A stretch of 55,180 bases of DNA, taken from positions 1 through 55,180 of the forward strand of contig BCKE01000031.1 in assembly GCA_001600495.1 (NCBI GenBank), given 5' to 3'. The notes under the pieces are model-generated. The model saw only the letters and a program-made list of their open reading frames with translations. It searched no databases and was not told where the DNA came from. Shown here in pieces: positions 11,047 to 21,124 of the stretch; position 1 is the stretch's first letter; each line of letters opens with the position of its first letter. A program made the position numbers and the translations under genes. This DNA comes from Pilasporangium apinafurcum. Lineage: Eukaryota; Oomycota; Peronosporomycetes; Pythiales; Pythiaceae.

Positions 11047-12560
11047 CTCACTTTCAATTTTCCCGTCAAGTCACACCACACACAGACACAAGCGTCTCTT
11101 TTGTCCGTAAACATGACTGACGTCAAAGAACCCACCACACCTGGCTACAAGGATTTCAACTCACCCAAGGTTGAGGACCTTGAAAACCCACGCCAAGAGG
11201 GTGAAGTTCGCGGGTGCTCTGTCTGGATGCTTCTCCTTCTTTCTTTCCCTCGTGTGGCTATCCAAATGGCGTGGGCAGCTCAGTGGGCTGCTCTTGGTCC
11301 ATACCTTGGTACCATGCTTTCGGCTTCGGCTGTGCAGGTGACCCAGTTCATTGGTCCCATCACTGGTATCTTCGCTGCTCCTGCTGTTGGTGTCTTCAGT
11401 GATCGTTGCACCAGCAGATATGGTCGTCGTCGTCCATTTCTCTTTGTCGCTGCTGTCCTCAGTTGCGTTTGCTGGATCTCTATGGGCTACACTCGTGAAA
11501 TTGGTGATGCCTTGGGTGACTATGGTTCTGGAGCTGCAGGTGAAGAGACTGACCGTACGTGGACTGCCGTGTTCACCATCATCTTCTATGCTTGGATGGA
11601 TATCACTGTCAACATCGTACAAACCCCTGCTTTCTTGTTGGTTGCCGACTTTGCTGGTGATCGTCAGACATTGGGTGCTGCTATTGGTGCTGGTTGGGCA
11701 TTAGTTGGTGCACTCTTGGTCTCGGGCTACATCTCCTTTTTCGGTGCGGCGTACAACTCGCTCCATTGGTTCATGGGGATGTTGTCTGCTGTCATGATCA
11801 TCACAGTCGGTGTTGCATGTATTGCTGCGAAGGAAGTCCCTCTTGACAAGAGTGCTGTGCCTGACTCATCGGCATGGGATCAAATCAAGGTTGCATTCGG
11901 TGCTATCATCACTGGTTTCCGTCATCTCAGCTACCAATTGATTGTCTTTTGTGTCATTTACTTCTCTGTCATGTACGGTAACACTGCGTACAACGGCAAC
12001 AAGGGTCAATTCTTTGGTTTGGTGGTGTACGATGGTGAAGCGACGGGTGCTGATGCTTGTGGCAACACATGTAGTGAAGAACAAAAGGCGTACACTCATG
12101 GTGTGGAAGTCGCTGGTGGTAGCACCGATACTTTGTTCAACATCACTGGTTACTTGTTCTCGTGGGCTTTACCGTTCTTGGTCAAGCGATTCGGTGTCAA
12201 GTGGACGTTGACCTTCTCACTGTTGCCTCAGTCAGCTCTGATCATCATGGCTTATTGCAAGGTGGTTGCTATCGATGTGATCATCGTTATCATCACTTCC
12301 ATTTCCACGACCACTGCTGGTGCATTGATTGTCCCTCTGATCGTCCACGTTTTTGGTGGTGATGTTGACATTGGTATGTATGTTGGTGCTGTGAACTCGG
12401 CCAACTGCTTCGGTCAGTTGCTCAATTATGCGATTGGTTCGGGTCTCGTGGAGACTTCGATGGGTTACCGTCTGCCTGTGTTGCTTGGTGGTATCATGAG
12501 TCTTGCGGGTTTCTTCGTCTCGGTGATCTTCTTCAAGGTCAAGATGAACTCATTGTAAGA
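11047..12560 (+). repeat. right arm of the 1.5-kb inverted repeat (transporter gene)
   Basis: Inverted partner of 5962-7475. The arm contains the whole transporter CDS plus 66 nt of leader and 2 nt of trailer. Flanking DNA on both sides shows no similarity to the flanks of the other arm. Confidence 0.85.
11113..12558 (+). CDS. SUT/SLC45-like sugar:H+ symporter, copy 2
   Basis: Predicted 481 aa, identical in sequence to the product of the minus-strand gene at 5964-7409. A short hydrophilic N-terminus (residues 1-34) precedes the first membrane segment; the RYGRRRPF signature sits at 102-109 and a short KVKMNSL tail ends the protein. It belongs to the GPH/SUT/SLC45 branch of the major facilitator superfamily and is expected at the plasma membrane. 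In a haustorium-forming plant parasite such a carrier would plausibly take up host sucrose; that is inference. The TTG codon 12 nt upstream is not a likely start in a eukaryote. The 3' flank (12559 on) differs completely from that of the other copy, so the two transcripts should be distinguishable by their 3' UTRs. Confidence 0.85.
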   Translation: MTDVKEPTTPGYKDFNSPKVEDLENPRQEGEVRGCSVWMLLLLSFPRVAIQMAWAAQWAALGPYLGTMLSASAVQVTQFIGPITGIFAAPAVGVFSDRCTSRYGRRRPFLFVAAVLSCVCWISMGYTREIGDALGDYGSGAAGEETDRTWTAVFTIIFYAWMDITVNIVQTPAFLLVADFAGDRQTLGAAIGAGWALVGALLVSGYISFFGAAYNSLHWFMGMLSAVMIITVGVACIAAKEVPLDKSAVPDSSAWDQIKVAFGAIITGFRHLSYQLIVFCVIYFSVMYGNTAYNGNKGQFFGLVVYDGEATGADACGNTCSEEQKAYTHGVEVAGGSTDTLFNITGYLFSWALPFLVKRFGVKWTLTFSLLPQSALIIMAYCKVVAIDVIIVIITSISTTTAGALIVPLIVHVFGGDVDIGMYVGAVNSANCFGQLLNYAIGSGLVETSMGYRLPVLLGGIMSLAGFFVSVIFFKVKMNSL

Positions 12561-13185
12561 TTACCGCATTTGCTATACGATGAAGGTCGACGATCTTTTA
12601 TGTCTATAGGTCCTACTTGAGTTATTTGATGACTCGTAGTGTTTTAATCTAGTCTTAGTCGACTGCATATTAATTCTTGTGTAATAAAGCGTTTGCCAAT
12701 CTACGTCTACGATCGTTTTTCGTGTCCAAAATTCTAGTGCATGCGCTGTAAAATTTGCAGAAGTTTAAAAGCGATGTCGAGGACGCGGTCAGCTTCTTAG
12801 TGCCAATTTTATACACATGATGGCAGCAAAGCGGTGGCAGTAGATCCCTTACATAGACGGTTGTACCCGCCTGGTAGGAAGCATAAGTGCAGAAACCTGC
12901 TTTTACAGTGGGGCAATCGTGAAACGCAATATATTGAGATGTATTCTGCACCTAAATTTCCCCTGTAAAACCTTTCAAAATAGGATAGGTCGTTTTTGTG
13001 CAGCAAATTATCTATATAAAAGTTGCATTTATTTTCTCCATGAAAATTACTACGTTGCGGAAAAGAACATTTATGATTATGTTGCGATAATTTCGACAAT
13101 ACTGCATCTTACGTCGTGCATATGTCTCCGCAACGTCCACAGGAAACACAAAACCCACCGAAAACCATCGCAAATCGCTAAGAAT
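12561..13185. other. intergenic, nothing recognised
   Basis: Separates the transporter from the PLP-homeostasis gene, with both genes on the plus strand. Several short open frames occur on both strands but none has a motif or good start context. It should contain the transporter's 3' UTR and the next gene's promoter. Confidence 0.55.
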
Positions 13186-14132
13186 ATGGCAACGAGCACG
13201 TCCTCCGCCGTGGCGAAGAACCTGCAGAATGTCCGCGCTCGCCTCGTGCAAGCAGTCGCGAACAGTCCATGGAAGCAGCATGTACGTGCACATATATTAT
13301 ATTTAAAATTTTTGCTCCTTATCGATGCGCTTAGACTCCTGACACGATTGGCTGGATGCCGTAATGAAGTGTACACTCGTCGCGGTCAGCAAAACCAAAC
13401 CGATAGAGGATCTCCAGGCTGCGTACGACCAGGACCAACGCCACTTCGGCGAAAACTACGTACGTGTTCTAGCCATATTGTATTCCTGTTGCCTTTCCAT
13501 CTGACATGGTGGGAGGTTGTGTAGATCCAGGAACTGGTGCAGAAGGCGCCACAGCTCTCTGGAGACGTGCAGTGGCACTTTATTGGCCACGTGCAGTCTA
13601 ACAAGGCCAAGACTTTGGTGCGTGATGTACCTAATCTATTTGTCGTAGAAACAGTTGATTCGGTTAAAATCGCCAATGCACTCAACAAAGCCTCGGGCGA
13701 ATTTCGAAGTGAGAAACTGAACGTCATGGTGCAGATCAACACTAGTAAAGAACCACAGAAAAGCGGGATCGACATAGATTACTCGGTCGAATTGGCGCAG
13801 CATATCGTGGCTTCTTGTGAGCATCTCCACCTGCTAGGGTTGATGACCATCGGCAGATATGGAGATACAACATCCGAGTGCTTTGACGGACTAGTGGCGT
13901 GTCGGAAGAAAATCGCCGAGGCGCTCCACCGACCCGAGACGGAACTGGATCTAAGTATGGGCATGTCAAGCGATTTTGAGCTAGCGGTAAGTGACTCTTG
14001 TATTTGATTTTCCTATATGAAAAAAATTATGTTCGAATCTGCTGTTTGGTTTTTGCTTAGATCGCATGTGGAAGTACGTATGTGCGTGTTGGTTCTACTA
14101 TCTTTGGGGAACGTAACTACTCCAGGGCGTAG
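13186..14132 (+). CDS. pyridoxal phosphate homeostasis protein (YggS/PROSC family)
   Basis: Four exons, 13186-13281, 13370-13459, 13525-13986 and 14061-14132, join in phase 0 and give 239 aa. This is close to the family's usual length of 230-270. Exon 2 opens with the segment containing VAVSKTKP, whose Lys binds pyridoxal 5'-phosphate, and contains FGENY. Exon 3 has [21 protein letters not shown] and [11 protein letters not shown]. Exon 4 has [11 protein letters not shown], the phosphate-binding end. These are the hallmark motifs of the fold-type III single-domain PLP carrier, which keeps free PLP low and buffers vitamin B6 and amino-acid metabolism. It has no known enzymatic activity. All introns (65-88 nt) are GT-AG with GTACGT or GTAAGT donors. 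No targeting peptide is obvious. Confidence 0.93.
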
Positions 14133-14283
14133 ACAGCCTCATTTGTTATGCCACAAGATGAGAACGAGATGAACAATCCTCACTAGCCAATACTTGATCC
14201 AAGACCACCCAACAAATTTGCAAAAACTCTCAATACACTTAGATTTTACTCTGTATGTTGGTTGCTGTTAGCTCAGAACCACG

Positions 14284-16702
14284 CTAGTCCAGCAACTCGA
14301 ACGCCAAGGCCGATTTAAGATCAAGTCCACCCTGTTTGCTACTCTCAGACCATGCAGCGGCCGCTTTCCTAGCTTCTTGTGTCGGTGTGTACGTAAGAGA
14401 CGTTGCTTGCTCTAGTTCCTTGATGCTGCTACATTTATCTCGCTTGGCTTTCTCTTGTTGCACAATGTCTTCCATATCAATGTATGTCGTCTCAGGCTCG
14501 TTCGGGTACATTTCTCGCCATGTTTTGCCCGCTTCTTCGGCTTTGCGTCGCATTTCTTCAATTTCTTTCCGCTTTTGCTTGCGTTTAAGCTCCGCATCTT
14601 TCACTTTCTGCTCTCGCTCGAGCTTCCTCTGTTCGAGAATATGCATCGACATCATGTCTTTCTTGTGGAAACGGTCTTCTGGAAGTTCTTCATCATCATC
14701 CACTGGATCCCACCGTGTTACTCTGGCTGTAGCGTGTACATCATCTATTTTCCTATTGCCGGGTTGGGCTACTGGTGGCGACAAATGAAACAATTCGGCA
14801 AGTGATTTTCCCTTCGCATTCGCATGTTGACCAGGTTTGTTAGTCGATCTACTTAAAGACGGGTCATTTTCATCTTCGTTCAGAGCCTGAGCCAAGAGCC
14901 ATGGAGCCGAGCCAATATCGGGGTTGGCAATATCCCAGGATTTGTCAATCGTTGCGGTCAAGAGCAATTGATTTGCAGTACGATCCAAGCGAACATGAGC
15001 TGAGCTGACGGCGACTGGGTATGGAAGGAATATATCTGGAGAAAGAGACAAGTATGACATATCATCACTCTCCGAGCTCTATACAACCTCCGAATGAAAA
15101 ATCAACAATGTACGTACTCAAGTCTTCGTGATCTAGAGCCTTAACAACTATATACTCGGCCGAGAGTTCCAGTTGGACATCGTTCGAATTGCTGATGGGT
15201 ACCTGGAACGATACTGCGACAGTCAAATGCGTGAGAGCTTGGGCTAGCACTTCAGGCGACAGTGCTGTGCCTTTTTTTTCTGTTGAAGGCAAACGATCGC
15301 ATGGCCGTTTGGTAACTGGTCGATCTTGTACAGCAACATTTCGTTGCTCTTCATAAATCTCATAACAGGCAATTGATGTTTTCTTTGGAACTATTGAAGG
15401 TTTCTCTGATGCATCCACTGTTGTGGCATTCTTCGTCGTTGATGGTGTGGATGTAGTGGTCGAGACTTCTTGGATCAATGGAGCTTGTGTCTTTCTAATG
15501 TAATGTTTGGAAGGTGGTAGCTCACCACGATACGCGAGACGTGGAAGTTTGTATCGCGGATCAAGCTTGATCTTGTACTATAAACCACAAAATAACAGTG
15601 AACCTATCTAGTGAAGGTAACACCTCTACTTTAAGGGAGATGAATCCTCAGTACCTTCTGGTCGATGTATTCGATAGCCAACTCGCAGACGAAATTGCGA
15701 AACGAGCCTGTTTTGTCGTTCTGGCAGTCCTCGACCACTTGTGTATTCACAGCAACATCAAATGCGAGCGAAGTGTTGCCTTTTTTGTCTTTGACTTCGT
15801 GGGGAGCACCAAGACTCAACGGTACATGGATACCCTAAGCAAAGTTCCAATCTCAAGCTAGATTAATTCGAGTCAATGCAAACAAAACATAATGGTTTAG
15901 CTCACTTCTTGCTCATTGCCTTCGTCGTCCAGTTTTTTCTGCTGAGAGAATGACTGGATAGCGTTCGAGTGGCAGACATTGACAAACACCTGCATCCAGC
16001 CACGAGAGCAGCAAGTTTCTCAGCTTTCATCCATTATGAATTCCTTCCTGCTTGTGTTAGTATAACAAACCCACTTTTTTCTTCGTCTTGATCTCTGTTG
16101 TTTTCATCACAAATCCTGGGCTTACATCAATATACATCTGCATCAAGACCGTAAATAGAACCATTATGAGGCAGTATGTTCATTGCAACGCGCAATGATG
16201 AAAGTGAAATGTCAGTTTACTTACCCCTTCTTGCTTCACAGTTAAACCGCCTGGCTCCATGATTTTATCCCCAGGAAATCGAGGCTTAAAATCTATGACA
16301 TTATTTAAATAGTCAGTAATTTTTACAAAAGTTAAATGCAAGCAGCTTCGCTACATTGCAGTCAGATTTGACTTTGTGATTTACATGAATGCTCCTTTAC
16401 CTGTTGCTGGATCATCCAGAGATTGCTTCTTGGTATTGCTCTTCAGCATATCAAGCAGCGCCTCATCATTATCTGTACGTTCGCTAGATGGGTCGACTCT
16501 AGCCGCCTCCAATTGCATCTTCATTGTTGTCATAACCTGTTGATACGCTGCAGGGTCTGTTCGCTCCAGCTCATCCAGCCACTATAATATGTACGCAAGC
16601 CATCAGCACACTCGGATACAACATGAGGAAACCTTGTATTAAGCATTTTCATACGTCAACATATTTCTCCAGTGTAGCTTCGTCCATTGTCTCAGCATTC
16701 AT
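14284..16702 (-). CDS. PIH1-domain protein with CS-like domain and long C-terminal extension
   Basis: Reading from ATG at 16702, about eight exons give a protein of roughly 610 aa. Exons near 16580-16400 and 16290-16240 encode an acidic helical region then a KPRFPGDKIMEPGG segment. Next come VSPGFVMKT and VFVNVCHSN (about 16130-15910), then PLSLGAPHE, a DVAVN motif (about 15835-15650) and LDPRYKLPRLAYRGE (about 15580). These are the ordered landmarks of a PIH1 domain. A CS-like beta domain follows (about 15300-14940), then a 150-residue charged, Lys/Glu-rich tail. PIH proteins act with HSP90/R2TP to assemble macromolecular complexes, including axonemal dyneins in flagellated organisms. Which subfamily (PIH1D1, PIH1D2 or Kintoun-like) is not settled. 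The last intron (about 37 nt, donor GTACAT near 15114) is very short and needs transcript support. Confidence 0.82.
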
Positions 16703-17149
16703 GCTCTCTGCGTGTAGATGTATTGTGCGTGGCTCTTCGTGAATGACACACAAGAAATAGCAAAAGATTCTACAGAAATCGGAGTTGTAGCGACTCGCTT
16801 AAGAACGATTTTAGCCTCTATCTTGGAAATTGTATAGGACTGTGAGGTGCTGGCCCTCACTTTCCAGCTGGAAGTGGAAATGGATGGGCATGAAAATGAA
16901 TCTAAATAGTCTCAGAAACCTATGCTTGCTCCCTTCTTTGCTTGTATAGATGACTATGGAAAATATGGATAATAGGTAAAATGATAACGGGGAGACAGAG
17001 GCGGATACGACTCGTTCTGTTTTATTTGCCAACTCTTTGGTTTCCTCAGTTTCCCTTGTTCACTTCGCTACTGTTGTCAACGAGCGCAAAGCCAACCGAC
17101 ACGCGAGCGACAGAAAGCGAAGCAAGAGAGATAAAACTGGCTGGAGAAA
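16703..17149. other. intergenic, nothing recognised
   Basis: Lies between the 5' end of the PIH1 gene and the 3' end of the eL21 gene, both on the minus strand. It should hold the PIH1 promoter and the eL21 3' UTR. No coding motif seen. Confidence 0.5.
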
Positions 17150-17713
17150 TTACATAAGGTCGACGAAAGGTTGAGGAGCCATGGTGATCGGCGTCGAGCC
17201 CTTGGTCTTCAACGTGTAGCCAGCCTTGGGTTGAGCTGGGATACGCTTGATCGAAGCACGCACTATAAATCATGCAAGAAATCCAATTAGAATCTGGCAT
17301 TCTACAAAAAAAGTGATGTAGATACGTTTGTTTGAGAACATACCGCCAGTGGCACGGGCTTCCTTCTTCTTCAATTCGTTTTCCTTGACACGGGTAAGGA
17401 AGCCTTGACGGCACTTGGATTGGTGCACGTGTTCAATGCGCACGTTGATGTGCTTGTGGATGATGCGGTTGCCCACAATCTTGTTCACACGCACACCGAC
17501 GGCGCGCTTGGTAACGTTGTACACACGACCCGTGCGACCGTGGTAGAACTTGTGCGGCATGCCCTTGTGGATGGCACCGTTGGCCTTGATGTCGACGTAG
17601 TCACCGACCTTGAAGGTGCGGAGATAGGTGGACATCTTGATCATTCCGCTTTGGCGGAATGGGCGCGCGAACATATCACGCGTGCGAGCGCGGTAACCGA
17701 AAGAGTGCGGCAT
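17150..17713 (-). CDS. 60S ribosomal protein eL21
   Basis: Two exons, 17344-17713 and 17150-17262, join in phase 1 to give 160 aa, the usual length of eukaryotic L21e. Landmarks are [20 protein letters not shown] at the start, [21 protein letters not shown] and [20 protein letters not shown] in the middle, and the [11 protein letters not shown] segment near the end of exon 1. The protein is a structural component of the large ribosomal subunit in the cytoplasm. The donor is GTATGT and the intron is 81 nt. Codon use is GC-rich compared with neighbours, as expected for a highly expressed gene. It shares a divergent upstream region (17714-18481) with the Fip1 gene. Confidence 0.96.
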
Positions 17714-18481
17714 GGTTCAGTACTGGGGGCTTTTCTCCTAACTGCACATTGAAGCAACAAGGTTAGCGTCTCGATCGCAATCATTCGCTATTGCACGTGA
17801 ACTAAGCGCATTTCATAGCCGCACGATCAATATCTGAGCAAGCAACAACAGCGATGGAACGGACAGCAGCACCATTACTCCACTAGTCGCATCAGACGCT
17901 TTTTCTGCAGTTACCATTCAATTCGCTCTCATAGTCTCTGTCAACCTGTTTCTTTGACCAGCCAGCGATGCTATTCACCAAGCAACAGAACCGCAATTCC
18001 TACGATTATCGTCGTTGTCCAACGCCCAGAAATACTCATTGCTCTTTTGTCGCAGATAGCCTGAGTATTTAATCAATGTGTGTCCGCACATACATAGCTG
18101 TCCGTCCATTCCCTGTTGCTATCGCTGTCGCTCATTTACCATCGATCGATTGGCTCCATATAGGCAGCCATGCATCTCGCTTACCTGCAGAGTCGAACGA
18201 GACAAGAAGAACTGGGTCCTAACACCACTTACACACAGGAGCTCCCCAAGAGTGAAAACTATTGGCCGCGAAGGCGTCAGTATACAAACGCCAAGTCATC
18301 TTGCCACCCAGCCAATCACCACAGAATAATCCCCAGTCACCACAGACCCGACCCGTTTCTAAAGTTAGACCCGTGTAACCATGGTTACTTCGTACTTAGT
18401 TAGATCATATACAGTATTAATTCCATGTAACCTGGCTGTTGCACAGAACGAAACAAGAGGGAAACCTGGACACGCTCGACG
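17714..18481. promoter_or_regulatory. divergent promoter region between eL21 and Fip1
   Basis: A 768-bp interval between two head-to-head genes, so it must contain both promoters. I see no clear TATA box near either start. A repeated pattern of CCACC/CACCACAG pyrimidine-rich words occurs near 18300-18360. Short open frames here have no motif. Confidence 0.5.
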
Positions 18482-20642
18482 ATGGAGGTGAGAGATTCTG
18501 CTTTGAGTGGGTCGATTGGGAGGATTATAGAAAGTCTATATGCTGATGATAGATGTATTAACCTACTTTGGTGCTGTTGATTGTATCGTGGGAACGATAG
18601 GATGAGGATTTTGGGGAGGATTTACTGGTTTCCTCGAAAGATCGGACCGACTGGGCATATGGTACGTCAATGCCACAATGAACACATGCGTCATACACGG
18701 TAGACATTGCTGTTGATGGAATGAATAGCTTACTAATAAAGTGCATTTGTTGTATTATGTAGGTGATGAGAACAAAGATAGTGTCAAGCAGGAAGCCAAG
18801 ACAGAAGACGATGTACCGCCTATCGATATTACCAATGCCGCAGTTGTAAAGCAAGATAATCCAGCAGAGGAAGAAGATGAAGACGAAGAATTGTATGGCG
18901 GTGTGTCGATTAAACTGAATTCGACCAATAACACAGCTGCAACTGCCAGTGCTGCTGCAATGGTAGAGTGGAAGTGACGAAGCGGTGCAAGAACTGCAGG
19001 GTAATGACGGCTTGAGCTGTGTTTGGTTGTGCTATGATATAGGCTAAGCAGGACGATGACGATGACGAAGAGGAGGAGGAAGAAGAGATAGCCATTGTGC
19101 TGAGCAATGAATCGAAGGGTGCCAAACCTACACTGCGTTTTACTGGTGAGGCTTTTTTGGTAGTCATTTCTCTCAGAGTGAACTGAAGCAAGCAGATGTT
19201 AACATTTGCGATTTGCATCCTAGGTTCAAATCGATATGTACGCAGTAGCTTTCCGGGCGCATCACAACACATTCCCATGGGTTCTTCACATCTGCACCAC
19301 AAGCCAGGGGAGGTGTGTGGATGGTAAAGCCAGTAGCGTGCTTGATACATTACTTGTGATTGAAGACAAGTCTTTTAATATGTAGGATGATGTCGACGGC
19401 ATTGACGATCTAGCGGTATTTGGCGGCCGACGCACAGCGTTTGACGTCGATATCGACATGCTTGAAGACAAACCATGGCGAAAGCCTGGTGTCGATATCT
19501 CTGACTATTTTAATTATGGCTTTGATGAACATAGCTGGCGAGAATATGCAGCGCAGCAACTACGCCTGCGACGGGAATTAGCGATAGAGAAGTCAAGAGA
19601 ACAAGCCGCGAGGCAGGCAGTGACTGCTGCCACCATGCAGCAAGCGTCGGCATCTTCGACTACAGGGCTGTCATCCACGCAAGATCCTTCAAAGCAGATG
19701 CAACCTCCGATGATGGGACTTGGTGTAGGTGGTCTTCCACCGCGCGGCTTTCCTGGTGCTGTCCCAGTCGCAGGCGCATCGGGCGCTAATGCAGAGCAAC
19801 AGGGAGGTGAAGCAGAGTATTCGCAAAACAATGGACGACCTTCTTCAGAGTGGGGGCCGATGGGTGGCCCTCCCATGGGCGGTCTTCCGCATGGATTTAT
19901 GGGTCCGCCTCATGGATGGCATCCAGGAATGGGTCCGCCAGGTGGCGGAGGTCCTCGTGGACCTTTCATCCCTCCAAACTGGAATGGTGGTATGCCGCCA
20001 CCACATTGGGGTGGCGGTCGTGGTCCTCCAGGTGGGTGGATGGGCGGACCTGGTATGGACGAAAGAGGAGGACGAAGTGGACGCGGAGGTGGTCGTGGCG
20101 GTGGACGAAGTGGTGGACGAGGGTATGAAGAGCGTGGCCGTAGAAGCGATGATAAAGATGAAAATCGTGACGACAAGCGCCATCGCAGTGATAGTCGCTC
20201 GAGAGATCATAGCCAATCGGTAAATCGAGATCGATCGCGCTCGAGATCTCGAGGCCCGTCTCGACGAGACAAGGGAAGAGATAGTAGTTCTAGAGGAGAT
20301 GATTCCAGAAGTAGCAGTACCCGCGACTCAAGTCGAGATGGAGGAAAAGACAGACCACGTGACCGTGACCGTGAACGCGATCGAGATCGCGACAGAGACA
20401 GAGATCGAGGTGACCGCGACCGAGATCGTGAACGTGAGCGTGAACGTGAACGTGATCGTGGGCGAGACCGAGACCGTGATCGTCCGCGCGATCGAGCTAG
20501 GGATCCAGAGAAGGGCAAAGGGCAAGATCGAGAACGAGAAAGAAATCGATCACGCTCTCGAGATCGTGATTCGCGTAAGAGAAGAGGTCGCGACGAGAAT
20601 ACTAGTGCTTCTGCAGACCCGAAAAGCAAGAGACGCCACTAG
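18482..20642 (+). CDS. Fip1-like pre-mRNA polyadenylation factor
   Basis: Five exons are proposed: 18482-18554, 18763-18962, 19043-19145, 19224-19312 and 19386-20642, giving 573 aa with frame kept at every join. The N-terminal half is acidic, with runs of Asp/Glu, as in Fip1. Exon 5 opens with the Fip1 motif: KPWRKPGVDISDYFNYGFDE followed by HSWREYA. A Gly/Pro-rich stretch comes next (about 19690-20140), and the C-terminus is an RD/RE/RS-rich low-complexity tail (about 20140-20640), also seen in animal FIP1L1. Fip1 tethers poly(A) polymerase to the CPSF complex in the nucleus and binds U-rich RNA. Exon 1 is the least certain part: its donor (GTATTA) is non-ideal and a further upstream start is possible. 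Confidence 0.9.
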
Positions 20643-21124
20643 ACAGGTTGTCATAAGATACCCTCAGGACCAGGTTCTCGTTTGTTTAGATTGATTTCCG
20701 AGGTCATGCCTTGTTGTTAAGTTATCTAAACCGCTAGCAGCCCATCAGATCGTTAGATATCTATTCGTAGTTCCTGTCTTGGAAAAAGTGAAGGGCAAAT
20801 GGTTGAACACTTCGATGACAGAGCGTTTCGATTTTGCGTACATTGATCACATTTTCGAGTCAGCTGCAGCATATTTCGTGACGCATGGCAAGTATGGACC
20901 ACAGGTAAGATGATATAGGACAATCAGCACGTGCTAGTGGATGTGATCGGTTCAACGCGAATTAGTAATCTCGGTCAATCCATATCTTATGTAATCGGGC
21001 ATCCTAAACATGACAATGGCCATCTTCATAATTAGCTTCACATGTATCGGACTTATCAGGGTCCACTGCACATTGCTCGATCAAATCGCAGATGATGGAA
21101 TCGTGCGCAAATGCTCCAGTGACG
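20643..21124 (+). other. possible orphan exon in otherwise empty interval
   Basis: Between the convergent Fip1 and DPH6 genes, 20722-20904 is an open stretch of 61 codons (from LSKPLAAHQIVRYLF to HGKYGPQ). It is bordered by AG at its start and CAG|GTAAGA at its end, so it looks like an internal exon. A second open stretch begins after an AG at 21035 (LHMYRTYQGPLHIA) and stops about 19 codons on. I do not recognise a family, and no start codon or flanking exons are evident. It may be a relic of a degenerated gene or chance. Confidence 0.3.

Noticed and set aside
20207-20629. 140-codon minus-strand frame rich in Arg/Ser
   Set aside because: Antisense of the RD/RE-rich tail of Fip1; low-complexity codons create open frames on both strands.
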